A DNA stretch of 64,000 nucleotides. Origin: Paractinoplanes atraurantiacus. GTDB taxonomy: Bacteria > Actinomycetota > Actinomycetes > Mycobacteriales > Micromonosporaceae. This document shows positions 1 through 8,377 of the stretch, in pieces. The stretch covers positions 802,786 through 866,785 of the forward strand of contig NZ_OBDY01000001.1 of the NCBI RefSeq assembly GCF_900215205.1, in the 5' to 3' direction. How positions within the stretch are numbered: position 1 is the stretch's first letter; each line of letters begins with the position of its first letter. The notes under the pieces are model-generated. The model worked only from the letters and a program-made list of their open reading frames with translations, made no database searches and was not told the DNA's origin. The translations under genes were made by a program, and so were the position numbers.

Positions 1-305
1 GGTTCCATGTCAGCGCGGTGCCGCTGGTGTCGGCGCCGACGTGAGTGTGCCGGGAGGAATCGCCCTTTTTGGTCAGTTGTGCCGCAACACGCCGGGGATT
101 GCCATCAAACGGTCGTAAAAGGGACGCGAGGTGCGTGCGCTAAGTTGGCGTGCTGTCATCGGTGTTGCGGCTGTGGAAATTTTTTCCGGTAATACTGGGA
201 GCAACTACGCATATCCGGCGGGTGTCATCCGCCGTACTCTTGCGGTGACATGGGTCTCACGGATTAGCGTCTCAACGTGAACCCGAATCTGGGCCTCGCG
301 AGCCG
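1..305. other. Left-edge stretch without a convincing gene
   Basis: I see no supported coding region in the first 305 bases. The only open frame (7-192, plus strand) gives an Arg/Cys-rich translation with no recognisable domain and no good ribosome-binding site. The stretch probably holds the promoter of the metallopeptidase gene that starts at 306 and the tail of an intergenic region whose left neighbour is outside the window. Confidence 0.5.
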
Positions 306-842
306 GTGATGGCCCGGACGCGCAAGCCTGTCGTCGAAGTGCGGCGCAGCCAGCGCCGGCGTCGCACAGTGTCCGCGTACAGGGACGGTGAGCGCGTTGT
401 CGTGCTCATCCCGGACAGATTCTCCCGTGCCGAGGAGACCGAGTGGGTCGAGCGCATGCTGGCTCGCCTCGAGGCCCGGGAAGAGCGCATTCGCCGTACG
501 GACGACGAGCTCCTGACCAGGGCCCGTCGCCTCACCGGCCGTTACCTCGCCGACCACGCCGAGCGGGTCCGCCCGGCCAGCGTGCGCTGGGTGACCAACC
601 AGAACGGCCGCTGGGGCTCCTGCACCCCCGACGACGGCACCATCCGCATCTCCCACCGCATCCAGGAGATGCCCGACTGGGTGATCGACTACGTGCTGCT
701 GCACGAGCTGTCCCACCTGGTCGTCCCCAGCCACAGCGCCAGTTTCTGGGAGCTGGTCAACCGCTACCCCAAGGCCGAGCGTGCCCGCGGCTATCTCGAG
801 GGCATCTCGGCCGCCACCGGCGTGGTCCTGGGCGACGACTGA
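306..842 (+). CDS. YgjP-like (DUF45) M48-type zinc metallopeptidase
   Basis: A 178-residue cytosolic protein with no signal peptide or membrane segment. It carries the zinc-protease signature HELSH at residues 133-137, followed by H143 in a PSHSASFW segment. This HExxH plus downstream His arrangement is typical of the YgjP/DUF45 group, related to SprT and M48 peptidases. An upstream RWGSC segment (about 103-107) is also characteristic of this family. The substrate is unknown. The start may be GTG 306 or the adjacent ATG 309. The stop codon lies inside a 22-bp tandem duplication. The next gene runs the same way after 41 bases, so co-transcription is plausible. Confidence 0.85.
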   Translation: MMARTRKPVVEVRRSQRRRRTVSAYRDGERVVVLIPDRFSRAEETEWVERMLARLEAREERIRRTDDELLTRARRLTGRYLADHAERVRPASVRWVTNQNGRWGSCTPDDGTIRISHRIQEMPDWVIDYVLLHELSHLVVPSHSASFWELVNRYPKAERARGYLEGISAATGVVLGDD

Positions 843-877
843 CGGGCTCCAGGCTGACGACTGACGGGCTCTAGGCT
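834..877 (+). repeat. 22-bp tandem duplication across a stop codon
   Basis: Two adjacent 22-base copies (834-855 and 856-877) differ at one position (C versus T). The TGA stop of the metallopeptidase gene (840-842) lies inside the first copy. The second copy is 3' untranslated sequence just before the next start. The pattern looks like recent slippage. Confidence 0.9.
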
Positions 878-883
878 GGAGCT

Positions 884-1480
884 GTGGTGAAACGGCTCGT
901 TGCTGCGCTGCTGGTGCCCGTCGAGTGGAGCCCGCCCGGCGTCGGCCTGGCCGCGTGGCGTGCCGCCCTGGCCGAGGACGTGGTCGACCTTCTCGCCCGC
1001 CTGGCCCAGGCCGAGGCGGCCATCGCGGCGACCCCGGCCGACCGTGAGCTGGCCGAGGAGATCGCCTGGCCCGGCATGCGGATCTACGAGGTGCCCACCG
1101 CGACCTATCTGCCCGTCCTGGCCGCCGCCGGGGCCGACGGCTTCGACCAGGCCGCCGTGATCGCCGCCGACGCCCCCGACCTGCCCGGCATGATCCTCGG
1201 GAAGCTGCTGCGGCCCCTGGAGACCAAGGCGGTCGCGGTGGCCGCCGGCGGGCCCGGCAACGGCCTGCTCGGCCTGGCCACGAGCCTTCCCGCGCCGTCC
1301 TGGTTGGCCGATTTCGACCTGGACACGGCAACGGCACAACTATTGCGGCGTACGGCTCCCGAGCCCGGCGCCGTCTCCTCGACTCCCGAGTGGCGCCGCC
1401 TGAAGGGCCCGGCCGAGCTGGCCTCGCTCGACCCCGCTCTGGAGGGCTGGGAGAACACCCGGGCCATCCTCGGGGGTTAA
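884..1480 (+). CDS. Conserved hypothetical protein, possibly DUF2064-like
   Basis: A 198-residue protein that I do not recognise with certainty. It has no signal peptide, and the N-terminal MVKRLVAALLVPVEW looks like the first strand of a Rossmann-type fold. A segment near residues 92-99 (AADAPDLP) resembles the GD-PDLP motif of DUF2064/CofC-like nucleotidyltransferases, so a glycosyltransferase-A-like fold is possible. Two GTG codons in a row (884, 887) are candidate starts. It follows the YgjP-like peptidase in the same direction. The nucleotidyltransferase assignment is only an inference from a short motif. Confidence 0.6.
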   Translation: MVKRLVAALLVPVEWSPPGVGLAAWRAALAEDVVDLLARLAQAEAAIAATPADRELAEEIAWPGMRIYEVPTATYLPVLAAAGADGFDQAAVIAADAPDLPGMILGKLLRPLETKAVAVAAGGPGNGLLGLATSLPAPSWLADFDLDTATAQLLRRTAPEPGAVSSTPEWRRLKGPAELASLDPALEGWENTRAILGG

Positions 1481-1603
1481 AGCTCGAGTTGCAGCTCAGC
1501 CCGCAGCACGCGGCAAAGGCTGGGGACGGCAGCTAGGCCGCGCTGTCGAAGCGGAGCTGTGGCCGATCCGTACTTCCAAAAAAGCCGGACCGGCCACGGC
1601 CAG

Positions 1604-2839
1604 TTACTTGTCCTCGTCGGGCTTGTCGAGGTTGTCGAGCTCGCTGATGTCCCAGTCGGCGCTGCCCTGGGCGAAGACCTGCGGGTTGGCGAAATCCTCG
1701 TCGGTCGGCAGCAGGTCGGGGTGACCCCACAGGGCGTCGCGGCCCTGGATGCCGCGCTGCTCGGCCACGGCCGTCCAGAGCGCGCCCGCCTCACGCAGAC
1801 GGCGCGGGCGCAACTCGAGGCCGACGAGGGCGGCGAAGGTCTGCTCGGCCGGGCCACCGGCGGCGCGACGGCGGCGGAAGGCCTCGCCGAGCTGGACCAC
1901 CGACGGCAGGCGGTCGCCCGCGGCGGAGTCGACCACGTGGCCGACCCAGCCCTCGATCAGGGCCAGCGCCGTCTCGAGGCGGGCCAGGCTCGCCTTCTGC
2001 TGCGGGGTGTCCTCGGGCGTGAAGATGCCCTCGAGCGCCATGGCCTGCATCGACTCGGGGTCGGTGGGGTCGACGCGGCTCATCGCCTCTTCGATGGCGT
2101 CGCGGTTGACCGTGATGCCGTTCGCGTAGGTCTCGACGGCGTTCAGCACGTGCGCCCGCAGCCACGGGACGTGGCCGAACAGCCGCTGGTGGGCCGCCTC
2201 GCGCAGCGCGACGTAGAGCCGGACCTGGTCCTCGGGGATCTCGAGGCCGTCGCCGTACGCCTTGATGTTGGCCGGGACGAGCGCGGCCGTGCCGGTCGGC
2301 CCGAGCGGCAGGCCGATGTCGCCGGCCGAGAGCACCTCGGCCGCGAGCTGGCCCAGCGCCTGGCCGAGCTGGCCGCCGAACAGGGCGCCGCCCAGCGTGG
2401 CCACCATCGACTGCATGGGGCCGAGCTGCGCTTTCGCCTCGTCGGGGACGAGATCGCCCATCGCGCCCACCATGCGGCCCGCGATCGGGTCGCACAGCTT
2501 CTTCCAGACGTCGAGAGTGTTGTAGATCCACTCGTTGCGGTTCCAGGCGGCGGCCGAGCGGATGCCGCTCGGCAGCGCCGAGGCGGGGTCGAGCCACAGG
2601 TCGGCGAGGCGCAGGGCCTCCTCGACCTGGTTGCGCTCGTACATGTTCACCGCGGGGTCACCGGACGCGGACAGCTGGCTGGCCGCGACCTGCCGGGCCA
2701 GGTCCCAGTTGACCGGGCCGCTGCCGGGGCCGGCGAACATCTGCTGCAGCTGCGCCATGAACTGCTGCATCTGCTGCGGGTCGGAGGGGTCGGGCGGCTG
2801 GGCGCCCGGCAGGGAGAAGCCGAACGGGATATCAGGCAC
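1604..2839 (-). CDS. Zinc-dependent metalloprotease family protein (DUF2342/zincin_2)
   Basis: A 411-residue protein of the actinobacterial DUF2342 family, recognised from its Gln/Pro-rich N-terminus (PQQMQQFMAQLQQMF) and the all-helical body with an ALREAAHQRLF motif (about 211-221). In the usual zincin motif HExxH the first residue would be His; here it is Arg (R213-E214-x-x-H217), so zinc binding through that residue is lost or replaced. H224 in LFGHVPWL may still be a ligand. No signal peptide is visible. The gene is divergent from the PDZ protease gene, a conserved actinobacterial pairing. The family is sure; catalytic activity is not. Confidence 0.85.
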   Translation of the reverse strand: MPDIPFGFSLPGAQPPDPSDPQQMQQFMAQLQQMFAGPGSGPVNWDLARQVAASQLSASGDPAVNMYERNQVEEALRLADLWLDPASALPSGIRSAAAWNRNEWIYNTLDVWKKLCDPIAGRMVGAMGDLVPDEAKAQLGPMQSMVATLGGALFGGQLGQALGQLAAEVLSAGDIGLPLGPTGTAALVPANIKAYGDGLEIPEDQVRLYVALREAAHQRLFGHVPWLRAHVLNAVETYANGITVNRDAIEEAMSRVDPTDPESMQAMALEGIFTPEDTPQQKASLARLETALALIEGWVGHVVDSAAGDRLPSVVQLGEAFRRRRAAGGPAEQTFAALVGLELRPRRLREAGALWTAVAEQRGIQGRDALWGHPDLLPTDEDFANPQVFAQGSADWDISELDNLDKPDEDK

Positions 2840-2885
2840 GTAGTCAACCGTACGCGGGAAACGCCCGCTCCGGACCGATGGCGCT

Positions 2886-2927
2886 GTCAGCTCAGAGAGA
2901 ACTCAGGTCAGCTCAGAGAGCACTCAG
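2886..2927. repeat. 21-bp tandem repeat in a divergent promoter region
   Basis: Two abutting 21-base copies (2886-2906, 2907-2927; one A/C mismatch) of a CTCAGAGAG-containing unit lie between the divergent zincin and PDZ-protease genes, about 25 bases before the latter's ATG. They may be a duplicated regulator site or simple slippage. Confidence 0.85.
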
Positions 2928-2950
2928 GCAGGGGGGATAGTCTCACGCGC

Positions 2951-3982
2951 ATGAGACGTCGTGGTGTCACGGTAATCCTCGGCGCCCTGATCACCGCCCT
3001 GCTGGCAGTCGGTGTCATGGCCGCACCCCTGCCCTATGTCGTGCTGAAGCCCGGTCCGACGGTCAACACACTCGGTTCGGACAACGGCGCCGAGGTGATC
3101 CAGGTGACGGATGCCGCCAAGACCTCGACCTCGACCGGGCAGCTCCGGCTGACCACGGTCAACGTGCAGTCGCAGGTGGAGTTGGTCTGGGCGATCAGCA
3201 GCTGGTTCAGCCACTCGGACGCGGTGGTGCCGCGCGAGCTGATCTACCCGCCGGACAAGTCGGAGAAACAGGTCGAGCAGCAGAACGCCGAGGAGTGGAC
3301 GGAGTCGCAGGCCAGCGCGGTCACCGTCGCGCTGAAGAAGCTGGGCTACCCGGTGCAGACCTACGTCAAGAAGGTCACCAAGGACGGCGCCGCGATCGGC
3401 GTGCTCGAGGCGAACGACGTGGTCACCGCGATCGACGGCACGAAGATCACCGATCCCAACAAGGTCACCGAGGTGGTCCGGGCCAAGCCGGCCGGCACCA
3501 CCTTCACTGTTTCTTACACGCGGGCCGGCAAGGCGGCGACCGGCAAGGTCACCACCAAGGCGAGCGGCGGCGACAAGACGCCGCGCCTGGGCATCGAGAT
3601 CGGGACCAGGCAGGACGCCCCGTTCAAGGTCAAGATCGACCTCAACAAGATCGGTGGACCGAGCGCCGGCCTCATGTTCACGCTCGGCATCCTCGACAAG
3701 CTCCAGCCGGCCGACCTGACCGGCGGCAAGATCATCGCAGGGACCGGCACGATCGACGACAACGGCAACGTCGGGCCGATCGGCGGCATCCCGCAGAAGC
3801 TGGTCGGCGCCAAGAAAGCCGGCGCCCAGATCTTCCTGGTCCCCAAGGACAACTGCGCCGAGGCGCTGAAGAACGCGGTGGACGGTCTGCCGATGGCCGA
3901 GGTCGCCACCGTGGACGACGCGCTGACCGCGCTCAAGACCTTCACCAGCGGCGGCACGCCCAAGCCGTGCTCGGCCGCGTGA
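2951..3982 (+). CDS. PDZ-domain Lon-like serine protease (YlbL/S16 family)
   Basis: A 343-residue membrane-anchored protein. Residues 7-26 form a signal-anchor helix. A PDZ domain covers about 135-200. A Lon-type (S16) protease domain covers 210-335 with catalytic Ser238 in GGPSAG and Lys283 in GGIPQKL, the Ser-Lys dyad of this family. Homologues such as YlbL act outside the membrane in protein quality control. The ATG at 2951 gives a proper N-terminal anchor; the open frame continues far upstream but only through sequence antisense to the zincin gene. It is followed 55 bases later by the UPF0182 gene in the same direction. Confidence 0.92.
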   Translation: MRRRGVTVILGALITALLAVGVMAAPLPYVVLKPGPTVNTLGSDNGAEVIQVTDAAKTSTSTGQLRLTTVNVQSQVELVWAISSWFSHSDAVVPRELIYPPDKSEKQVEQQNAEEWTESQASAVTVALKKLGYPVQTYVKKVTKDGAAIGVLEANDVVTAIDGTKITDPNKVTEVVRAKPAGTTFTVSYTRAGKAATGKVTTKASGGDKTPRLGIEIGTRQDAPFKVKIDLNKIGGPSAGLMFTLGILDKLQPADLTGGKIIAGTGTIDDNGNVGPIGGIPQKLVGAKKAGAQIFLVPKDNCAEALKNAVDGLPMAEVATVDDALTALKTFTSGGTPKPCSAA

Positions 3983-4037
3983 CAGATGTCGTACTGTGAG
4001 ACACCGGCCCGACTGAATTGTGGAGCCTCCGTTGGTT

Positions 4038-7000
4038 ATGCGAAATAGCCCTCTTCCGAGGATGAGCCGGCGCGGTCGCGTCACCGTCGGCGTCCTGGTC
4101 GGGGTCTTCCTTCTTTTCACGCTGCTCGGGTGGGGCATCGACGCGTACACCGATTATCTGTGGTTCAACGAGGTCGACTTCGTCAACGTCTTCTCCGGTG
4201 TACTGCTCACCCGTCTCCTGTTGTTCCTGGCCATCGGCATCGCGGTGGCCGTGATCATCGCCGCCAACCTCTACCTGGCCTACCGGCTGCGCCCGCTGCT
4301 GCGGCCGCACTCGGCCGAGCAGGCCACTCTCGAGCGCTACCGGATGATCATCGCGCCCCGCCTGGGCACGTGGATCACCGTCATCACCGTGATCATCGGC
4401 TTCTTCGCCGGCCTCTCGGCGCAGGGCCGGTGGAAAGACTGGATGCTCTTCCGCAACGGCGGGAACTTCGGCGTCAAGGACCCGCAGTTCAACGTGGACC
4501 TCGGGTTCTACATCTTCGACTACCCGATGTGGCGCTACATCCTCGGCGTCGCCTTCACCGCCGTCGTGCTCTCGGTGCTGGGCGCGCTCGCGGTCCACTA
4601 CATCTTCGGTGGCGTACGCCTGCAGGGCGTCGGCGACCGCATGACCACCGCGGCCCGGGCCCACCTGACCACGCTGGTCGCGATCTTCGTCCTGCTCAAG
4701 GCCGTGGCCTACGTGCTCGACCGCCGCGCCCTGCTGCTCGAGCAGCACGTGTCGCCGGGCCTCTACGGCGCCGGCTACACCGACGTCAACGCGCTGCTGC
4801 CGGCCAAGGAGATCCTGGCCTACATCTCCATCGTGGTGGCCATCGCGATCATCGTGTTCTCCAACGCGGGCATGCGAAACCTGGTATGGCCCGGTGTCTC
4901 GCTGGCCCTACTGGCCATCTCGGCGGTGGCCATCGGCGGCATCTACCCGCTCGCCGTGCAGAACTTCTCGGTCAAGCCCAGCCTCGCCGAGAAGGAAGCG
5001 CCGTACATCAAACGCTCGATCGAGGCCACGAGAGCGGCGTTCGGCATCAACGCCACCGAGACGGCGCCCTACCGCGCCAACAACGTGGTCCCGCAGTCCG
5101 GGCTGACCAGCGACACGAGCGCGCAGAACGCCCGGCTGGTCGACCCGCAGCTGGTCTCGCAGGCCTTCACCCAGTCGCAGCAGTCCCGCGGCTTCTACGA
5201 CTTCGGCAAAAAGCTCGACGTCGACCGCTACTCGATCGACGGCAAGACCGCCGACTACGTGGTCGGCGCCCGTGAGATCAACGACGACAAGCTGACCGCC
5301 CAGCAGCGCAACTGGCTCAACCGGCACACCGTCTACACCCACGGCTACGGCCTGGTGGCGGCCCCGGCCAACCAGGTGGTCTGCGGTGGTCTGCCGTACT
5401 TCGTCTCCGGCTTCCTCGGCGACGACCGCCCGCCGGGCTGTTCCTCGGCCACCGACGAGATCAAGGTCGACCAGCCGCGGATCTACTTCGGCGAGCAGTC
5501 CACCGAGTACGCGATCGTCGGCCAGGAGGACGCGAACAAGAAGGTCGAGTTCGACCGTCCGCAGGAGGAGAACAACAACGCCGAGGAGCTTTACACGTAC
5601 GACGGCAAGGGCGGCGTCCCGATCGGCTCCTTCTTCCGCCGGCTCGTCTTCGCGGTCAAGAACACCGAGAGCAACTTCCTGCTCTCCGACGCGGTGAACA
5701 AGGACTCGCGGCTGATGTACATCCGCGACCCGCGCTCCCGCGTGGAAAAGGTCGCGCCGTTCCTGACCATCGACGGCGACCCGTACCCGGCCGTGGTCGA
5801 CGGCCGGATCACCTGGATCCTCGACGGCTACACGACGGCGGCGACCTACCCGTACAGCCAGAAGATCAACCTGGCCAACGAGACGCGCGACGAGCTCACC
5901 GGCCAGGGGCAGTTCGCCCTGGCCCGCGACGACGTCAACTACATGCGCAACTCGGTCAAGGCGACCGTCGACGCGTACGACGGCACGGTCAAGCTCTACG
6001 AGTTCGACGAGAACGACCCGGTCCTCAAGGCGTGGAACAAGGCGTTCGGCGGTGACCTGATCATCCCGAAGGCGGAGACCCCGGCGTCGCTCGAGGCGCA
6101 CTTCCGCTACCCGCAGGACCTGTTCAAGGTGCAGCGCAACCTGCTCACCAAGTTCCACGTGACCGATCCGCAGGCGTACTTCTCCGGCCAGGACTTCTGG
6201 CAGGTGCCGAACGCGCCGGACTCGCCGTCGAGCAACATCAAGCAGCCGCCGTTCTACCTGAACGTGCAACTGCCCGAGCAGGACCAGACCAGATTCCAGT
6301 TGACGGCCGGCGTCACACCGGCCAACCGTGAGAACCTGGCCGCCCTGATCTCCGGCTCGTACGTGGACAACAAACCCGTCCTGCAGGTCCTCGAGTTACC
6401 CGACCAGACGGTCATTCCCGGCCCGGTCCAGGTCCATCAGAAGATGACCAACAACGCGGCCGTACGCCAACAGCTGAACCTGCTGTCGAACAACGCACAG
6501 AGTCAGGTGCTCTACGGCAACCTGATCTCCCTGCCGGTCGAGGGCGGTGTCCTGTACGTCGAACCGGTCTACGTCAAGACCGGCAACCAGGACAACGCGG
6601 CGCCGCTGCTGCAAAAGGTCCTGATGTCGTACGGCGACGGCGGTACCTACGTGGTCCTCGCCGACAACCTGAAACAGGGCCTCGAACAGCTGGTGGCCCA
6701 GGGCAAGAACGCCGGCTCCGGCACAGGCAACAACAACACGGGCAACAACACCGGCGACGGCAACACGACGAACCCGCCACCGGCGTCGCTGACCGGAGAG
6801 CTGGCCCAGGCCGCGGCCGCGCTCGACACGGCCATCGCCAACGTCAAGACCGCCCAGCAGTCCGGCGACTTCGCCAAGTACGGCGAGGCGCTCCAGGCCC
6901 TCGACACCGCGATGACCAACTTCCAGAACGCCCAGAAGGCCGCCACCGGCGCCTCAGCGGCCCCGTCGACGGCGCCGTCCACGGCTCCGTCGGCCCCGGC

Positions 7001-7043
7001 GCCGTCAGGATCGGTAGCGCCTTCACCAACCCCGAGCGGCTGA
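4038..7043 (+). CDS. UPF0182 family large membrane protein
   Basis: About 1001 residues. The N-terminal third holds seven hydrophobic segments, and a large extracytoplasmic domain of about 600 residues follows. The C-terminal tail is low-complexity: an Asn/Thr/Gly-rich stretch, a helical segment, then an Ala/Pro/Ser repeat region. This architecture and the N-terminal SRRGR motif after PLPRM match the UPF0182 (COG1615) family found throughout actinobacteria, whose function is not known. ATG 4038 is chosen because homologues begin with MR-x-PLPR and a GGAG lies upstream; GTG 4020 would add six residues. A terminator hairpin follows at 7051-7085. Confidence 0.9.
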   Translation: MRNSPLPRMSRRGRVTVGVLVGVFLLFTLLGWGIDAYTDYLWFNEVDFVNVFSGVLLTRLLLFLAIGIAVAVIIAANLYLAYRLRPLLRPHSAEQATLERYRMIIAPRLGTWITVITVIIGFFAGLSAQGRWKDWMLFRNGGNFGVKDPQFNVDLGFYIFDYPMWRYILGVAFTAVVLSVLGALAVHYIFGGVRLQGVGDRMTTAARAHLTTLVAIFVLLKAVAYVLDRRALLLEQHVSPGLYGAGYTDVNALLPAKEILAYISIVVAIAIIVFSNAGMRNLVWPGVSLALLAISAVAIGGIYPLAVQNFSVKPSLAEKEAPYIKRSIEATRAAFGINATETAPYRANNVVPQSGLTSDTSAQNARLVDPQLVSQAFTQSQQSRGFYDFGKKLDVDRYSIDGKTADYVVGAREINDDKLTAQQRNWLNRHTVYTHGYGLVAAPANQVVCGGLPYFVSGFLGDDRPPGCSSATDEIKVDQPRIYFGEQSTEYAIVGQEDANKKVEFDRPQEENNNAEELYTYDGKGGVPIGSFFRRLVFAVKNTESNFLLSDAVNKDSRLMYIRDPRSRVEKVAPFLTIDGDPYPAVVDGRITWILDGYTTAATYPYSQKINLANETRDELTGQGQFALARDDVNYMRNSVKATVDAYDGTVKLYEFDENDPVLKAWNKAFGGDLIIPKAETPASLEAHFRYPQDLFKVQRNLLTKFHVTDPQAYFSGQDFWQVPNAPDSPSSNIKQPPFYLNVQLPEQDQTRFQLTAGVTPANRENLAALISGSYVDNKPVLQVLELPDQTVIPGPVQVHQKMTNNAAVRQQLNLLSNNAQSQVLYGNLISLPVEGGVLYVEPVYVKTGNQDNAAPLLQKVLMSYGDGGTYVVLADNLKQGLEQLVAQGKNAGSGTGNNNTGNNTGDGNTTNPPPASLTGELAQAAAALDTAIANVKTAQQSGDFAKYGEALQALDTAMTNFQNAQKAATGASAAPSTAPSTAPSAPAPSGSVAPSPTPSG

Positions 7044-7050
7044 CGATTGA

Positions 7051-7092
7051 GTGGTGGTGGTCCCCGTGAGGAGGGCCACCACCACCCGTTTT
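7051..7092 (+). terminator. Rho-independent terminator after the UPF0182 gene
   Basis: A ten-base arm GTGGTGGTGG (7051-7060) pairs with CCACCACCAC (7076-7085), with an inner CCC/GGG extension. It is followed by a short T run at 7089-7092, eight bases after the stop codon. Confidence 0.75.
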
Positions 7093-7131
7093 GCAAGCAG
7101 CCAACGGGTTGCGCTAGTGTTAACGAGCCGA

Positions 7132-7205
7132 CGCGGGGTGGAGCAGCTCGGTAGCTCGCTGGGCTCATAACCCAGAGGTCGCAGGTTCAAATCCTGTCCC
7201 CGCTA
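7132..7205 (+). tRNA. Initiator tRNA-fMet (CAT anticodon), copy 1
   Basis: A 74-base cloverleaf. The acceptor arm CGCGGGG pairs with CCCCGC and leaves the first base unpaired, as in initiator tRNAs. The anticodon stem has three consecutive G:C pairs (GGG...CCC) around loop CTCATAA, which is the initiator hallmark, and the T-loop is TTCAAAT. No CCA is encoded (the next bases are CGA), so CCA must be added by nucleotidyltransferase. An identical copy lies at 10239-10312. Confidence 0.97.
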
Positions 7206-7213
7206 CGAAATCC

Positions 7214-7254
7214 GAAATCCCCCTGTCCGCAGAGAGCGCGGACCGGGGGATTTC
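7214..7254 (+). terminator. Terminator hairpin after tRNA-fMet copy 1
   Basis: A 17-base arm (7214-7230) pairs with 7238-7254 with one mismatch, loop AGAGAGC. It is followed by TTTCG-type sequence and a second perfect 8-base inverted repeat (7266-7273 with 7277-7284). Confidence 0.85.
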
Positions 7255-7365
7255 GTCATATCTGCCTGGGGGCCGAGCCCCCAGACCCCCACGGTGCGGT
7301 TGGGTGCGCTTGGTGGGTGGTTCGCTTGGTGAGGGCTCGCAGGCTGCGCCTGCCTCGGGTGGGTT

Positions 7366-8223
7366 TTAGATGTTCATCAGTAGGTGGCGGACCATGGTTG
7401 TCTGCAGGGTGTTGATTTGGGCCAGTAGGGCGGCTGAGGTTTCGGCCTGGAGGCGGGCTCGGGTCAGGGTTACGGCTTCCTGGGCGGCGTCTACGCCTAC
7501 CAAGGTGTCCAAGGCTGTGTCTACGGCGGCGTACTGGGTGCCGAGGGCGGTGGCGTGGTAGGTCATCGCCGAGGACACGGCGGCGGTGGAGGTCAGGCTG
7601 TCGGTGACGGCCGAACGGGCCTCGTCGATGGCGTCCAGCGCGTCGTTCTGGTCGGTGGGGGCGCCGCCGGTGAAGTCGATGGCGTTCAGCTTCAAAGAGG
7701 CGGAGCCGAGCTGGTCGGCGGCCACGGAGATCGCGGTCAACTGAACCTCGTCCGAGGCGCTGCCACCGGCGCCGACCCGGAACGTCAGCGGGGCCGAGGC
7801 GATGGAACCGTCGAGGAGGCTCTTGCCGGCCACCGTGGTGGTGGACGTGCTGAGCCTGGTCAACTCGTCGGTCAGCGCGGTCACGGTGCGCTGGGTCGCG
7901 GTGACCGAAGTGGGGTCGGCCGTGTTCAGGGCCAGCACCGCGTTGCGCAGGTCACCGAGGATGTCCGAGGCCGATCGCAAACCTGACGCGGCGGCCTCCG
8001 CGGCGGAGCCGGCATCCTGCGCTGCCCGCAGATAGAGGCCGGTGGCGCCCTGCTGGGCCCGCAGCGAAATCTCCCTGGTGGCGGCCACCGTGTCCTCGGC
8101 GAACGAGGTGAACCGGCGGCCGGAGGCGATGCGAGCCGACGAGCGCTCGACGGCCTGCAGGGCCTCGGCCTGGTACCGGGCGATACGCATCGCGCTGACA
8201 CTGCTGCTTCCGCTGACGAACAT
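7366..8223 (-). CDS. Flagellin / hook-associated FlgL-family protein
   Basis: A 285-residue protein with both conserved helical ends of flagellins: an N-terminal segment with RIARYQ, a SGRRF-x(3)-AEDT stretch and SLRAQQG (about 12-60), and a C-terminal helix ending LLAQINTLQTTMVRHLL. The middle is short, so the hypervariable surface domain is nearly absent. In Actinoplanes flagellin forms the filaments of motile sporangiospores. ATG 8223 is preceded by AGGAG at a good distance; the open frame extends upstream without support. No other flagellar gene is nearby, so this copy is isolated. It could be a hook-filament junction protein rather than the main filament subunit. Confidence 0.85.
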   Translation of the reverse strand: MFVSGSSSVSAMRIARYQAEALQAVERSSARIASGRRFTSFAEDTVAATREISLRAQQGATGLYLRAAQDAGSAAEAAASGLRSASDILGDLRNAVLALNTADPTSVTATQRTVTALTDELTRLSTSTTTVAGKSLLDGSIASAPLTFRVGAGGSASDEVQLTAISVAADQLGSASLKLNAIDFTGGAPTDQNDALDAIDEARSAVTDSLTSTAAVSSAMTYHATALGTQYAAVDTALDTLVGVDAAQEAVTLTRARLQAETSAALLAQINTLQTTMVRHLLMNI

Positions 8224-8377
8224 GGGTGGGCTCCTAGCCTGTCTGCGAACCCGGGGGTGAGGGTTCAGCCCGACATGTCGGTCGCCGCTCCCGAAACGCA
8301 ACGTTCTGACGGCTCGAATGCACCACCGACCGGGAACAACCAACCGAACGGCTACCCGCCGGGACCGCAAAAGGCGA

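Larger units (their letters stand above)
7115..7298 (+). repeat. 184-bp direct repeat, copy A (contains tRNA-fMet and terminator)
   Basis: This block matches 10222-10405 over its whole length with about four mismatches and no gaps (constant offset 3107). It includes 17 bases upstream of the tRNA, the tRNA, the terminator hairpin and a second short inverted repeat (7266-7284, CTGGGGGC arms). Homology stops sharply at both ends. Confidence 0.9.

Noticed and set aside
1559..2950. Long N-terminal extension of the PDZ protease frame
   Set aside because: It runs through sequence antisense to the zincin gene; the proper signal-anchor begins at 2951.
4908..6269. A 453-codon minus-strand open frame
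   Set aside because: Antisense to the UPF0182 gene; Val/Asp/Arg-rich shadow with no domain or start signal.
7224..8370. FliA-type promoter upstream of flagellin
   Set aside because: I looked for CTCA-N15-17-GCCGAA-like and TAAA/GCCGATAA elements before 8223 and found no acceptable match.
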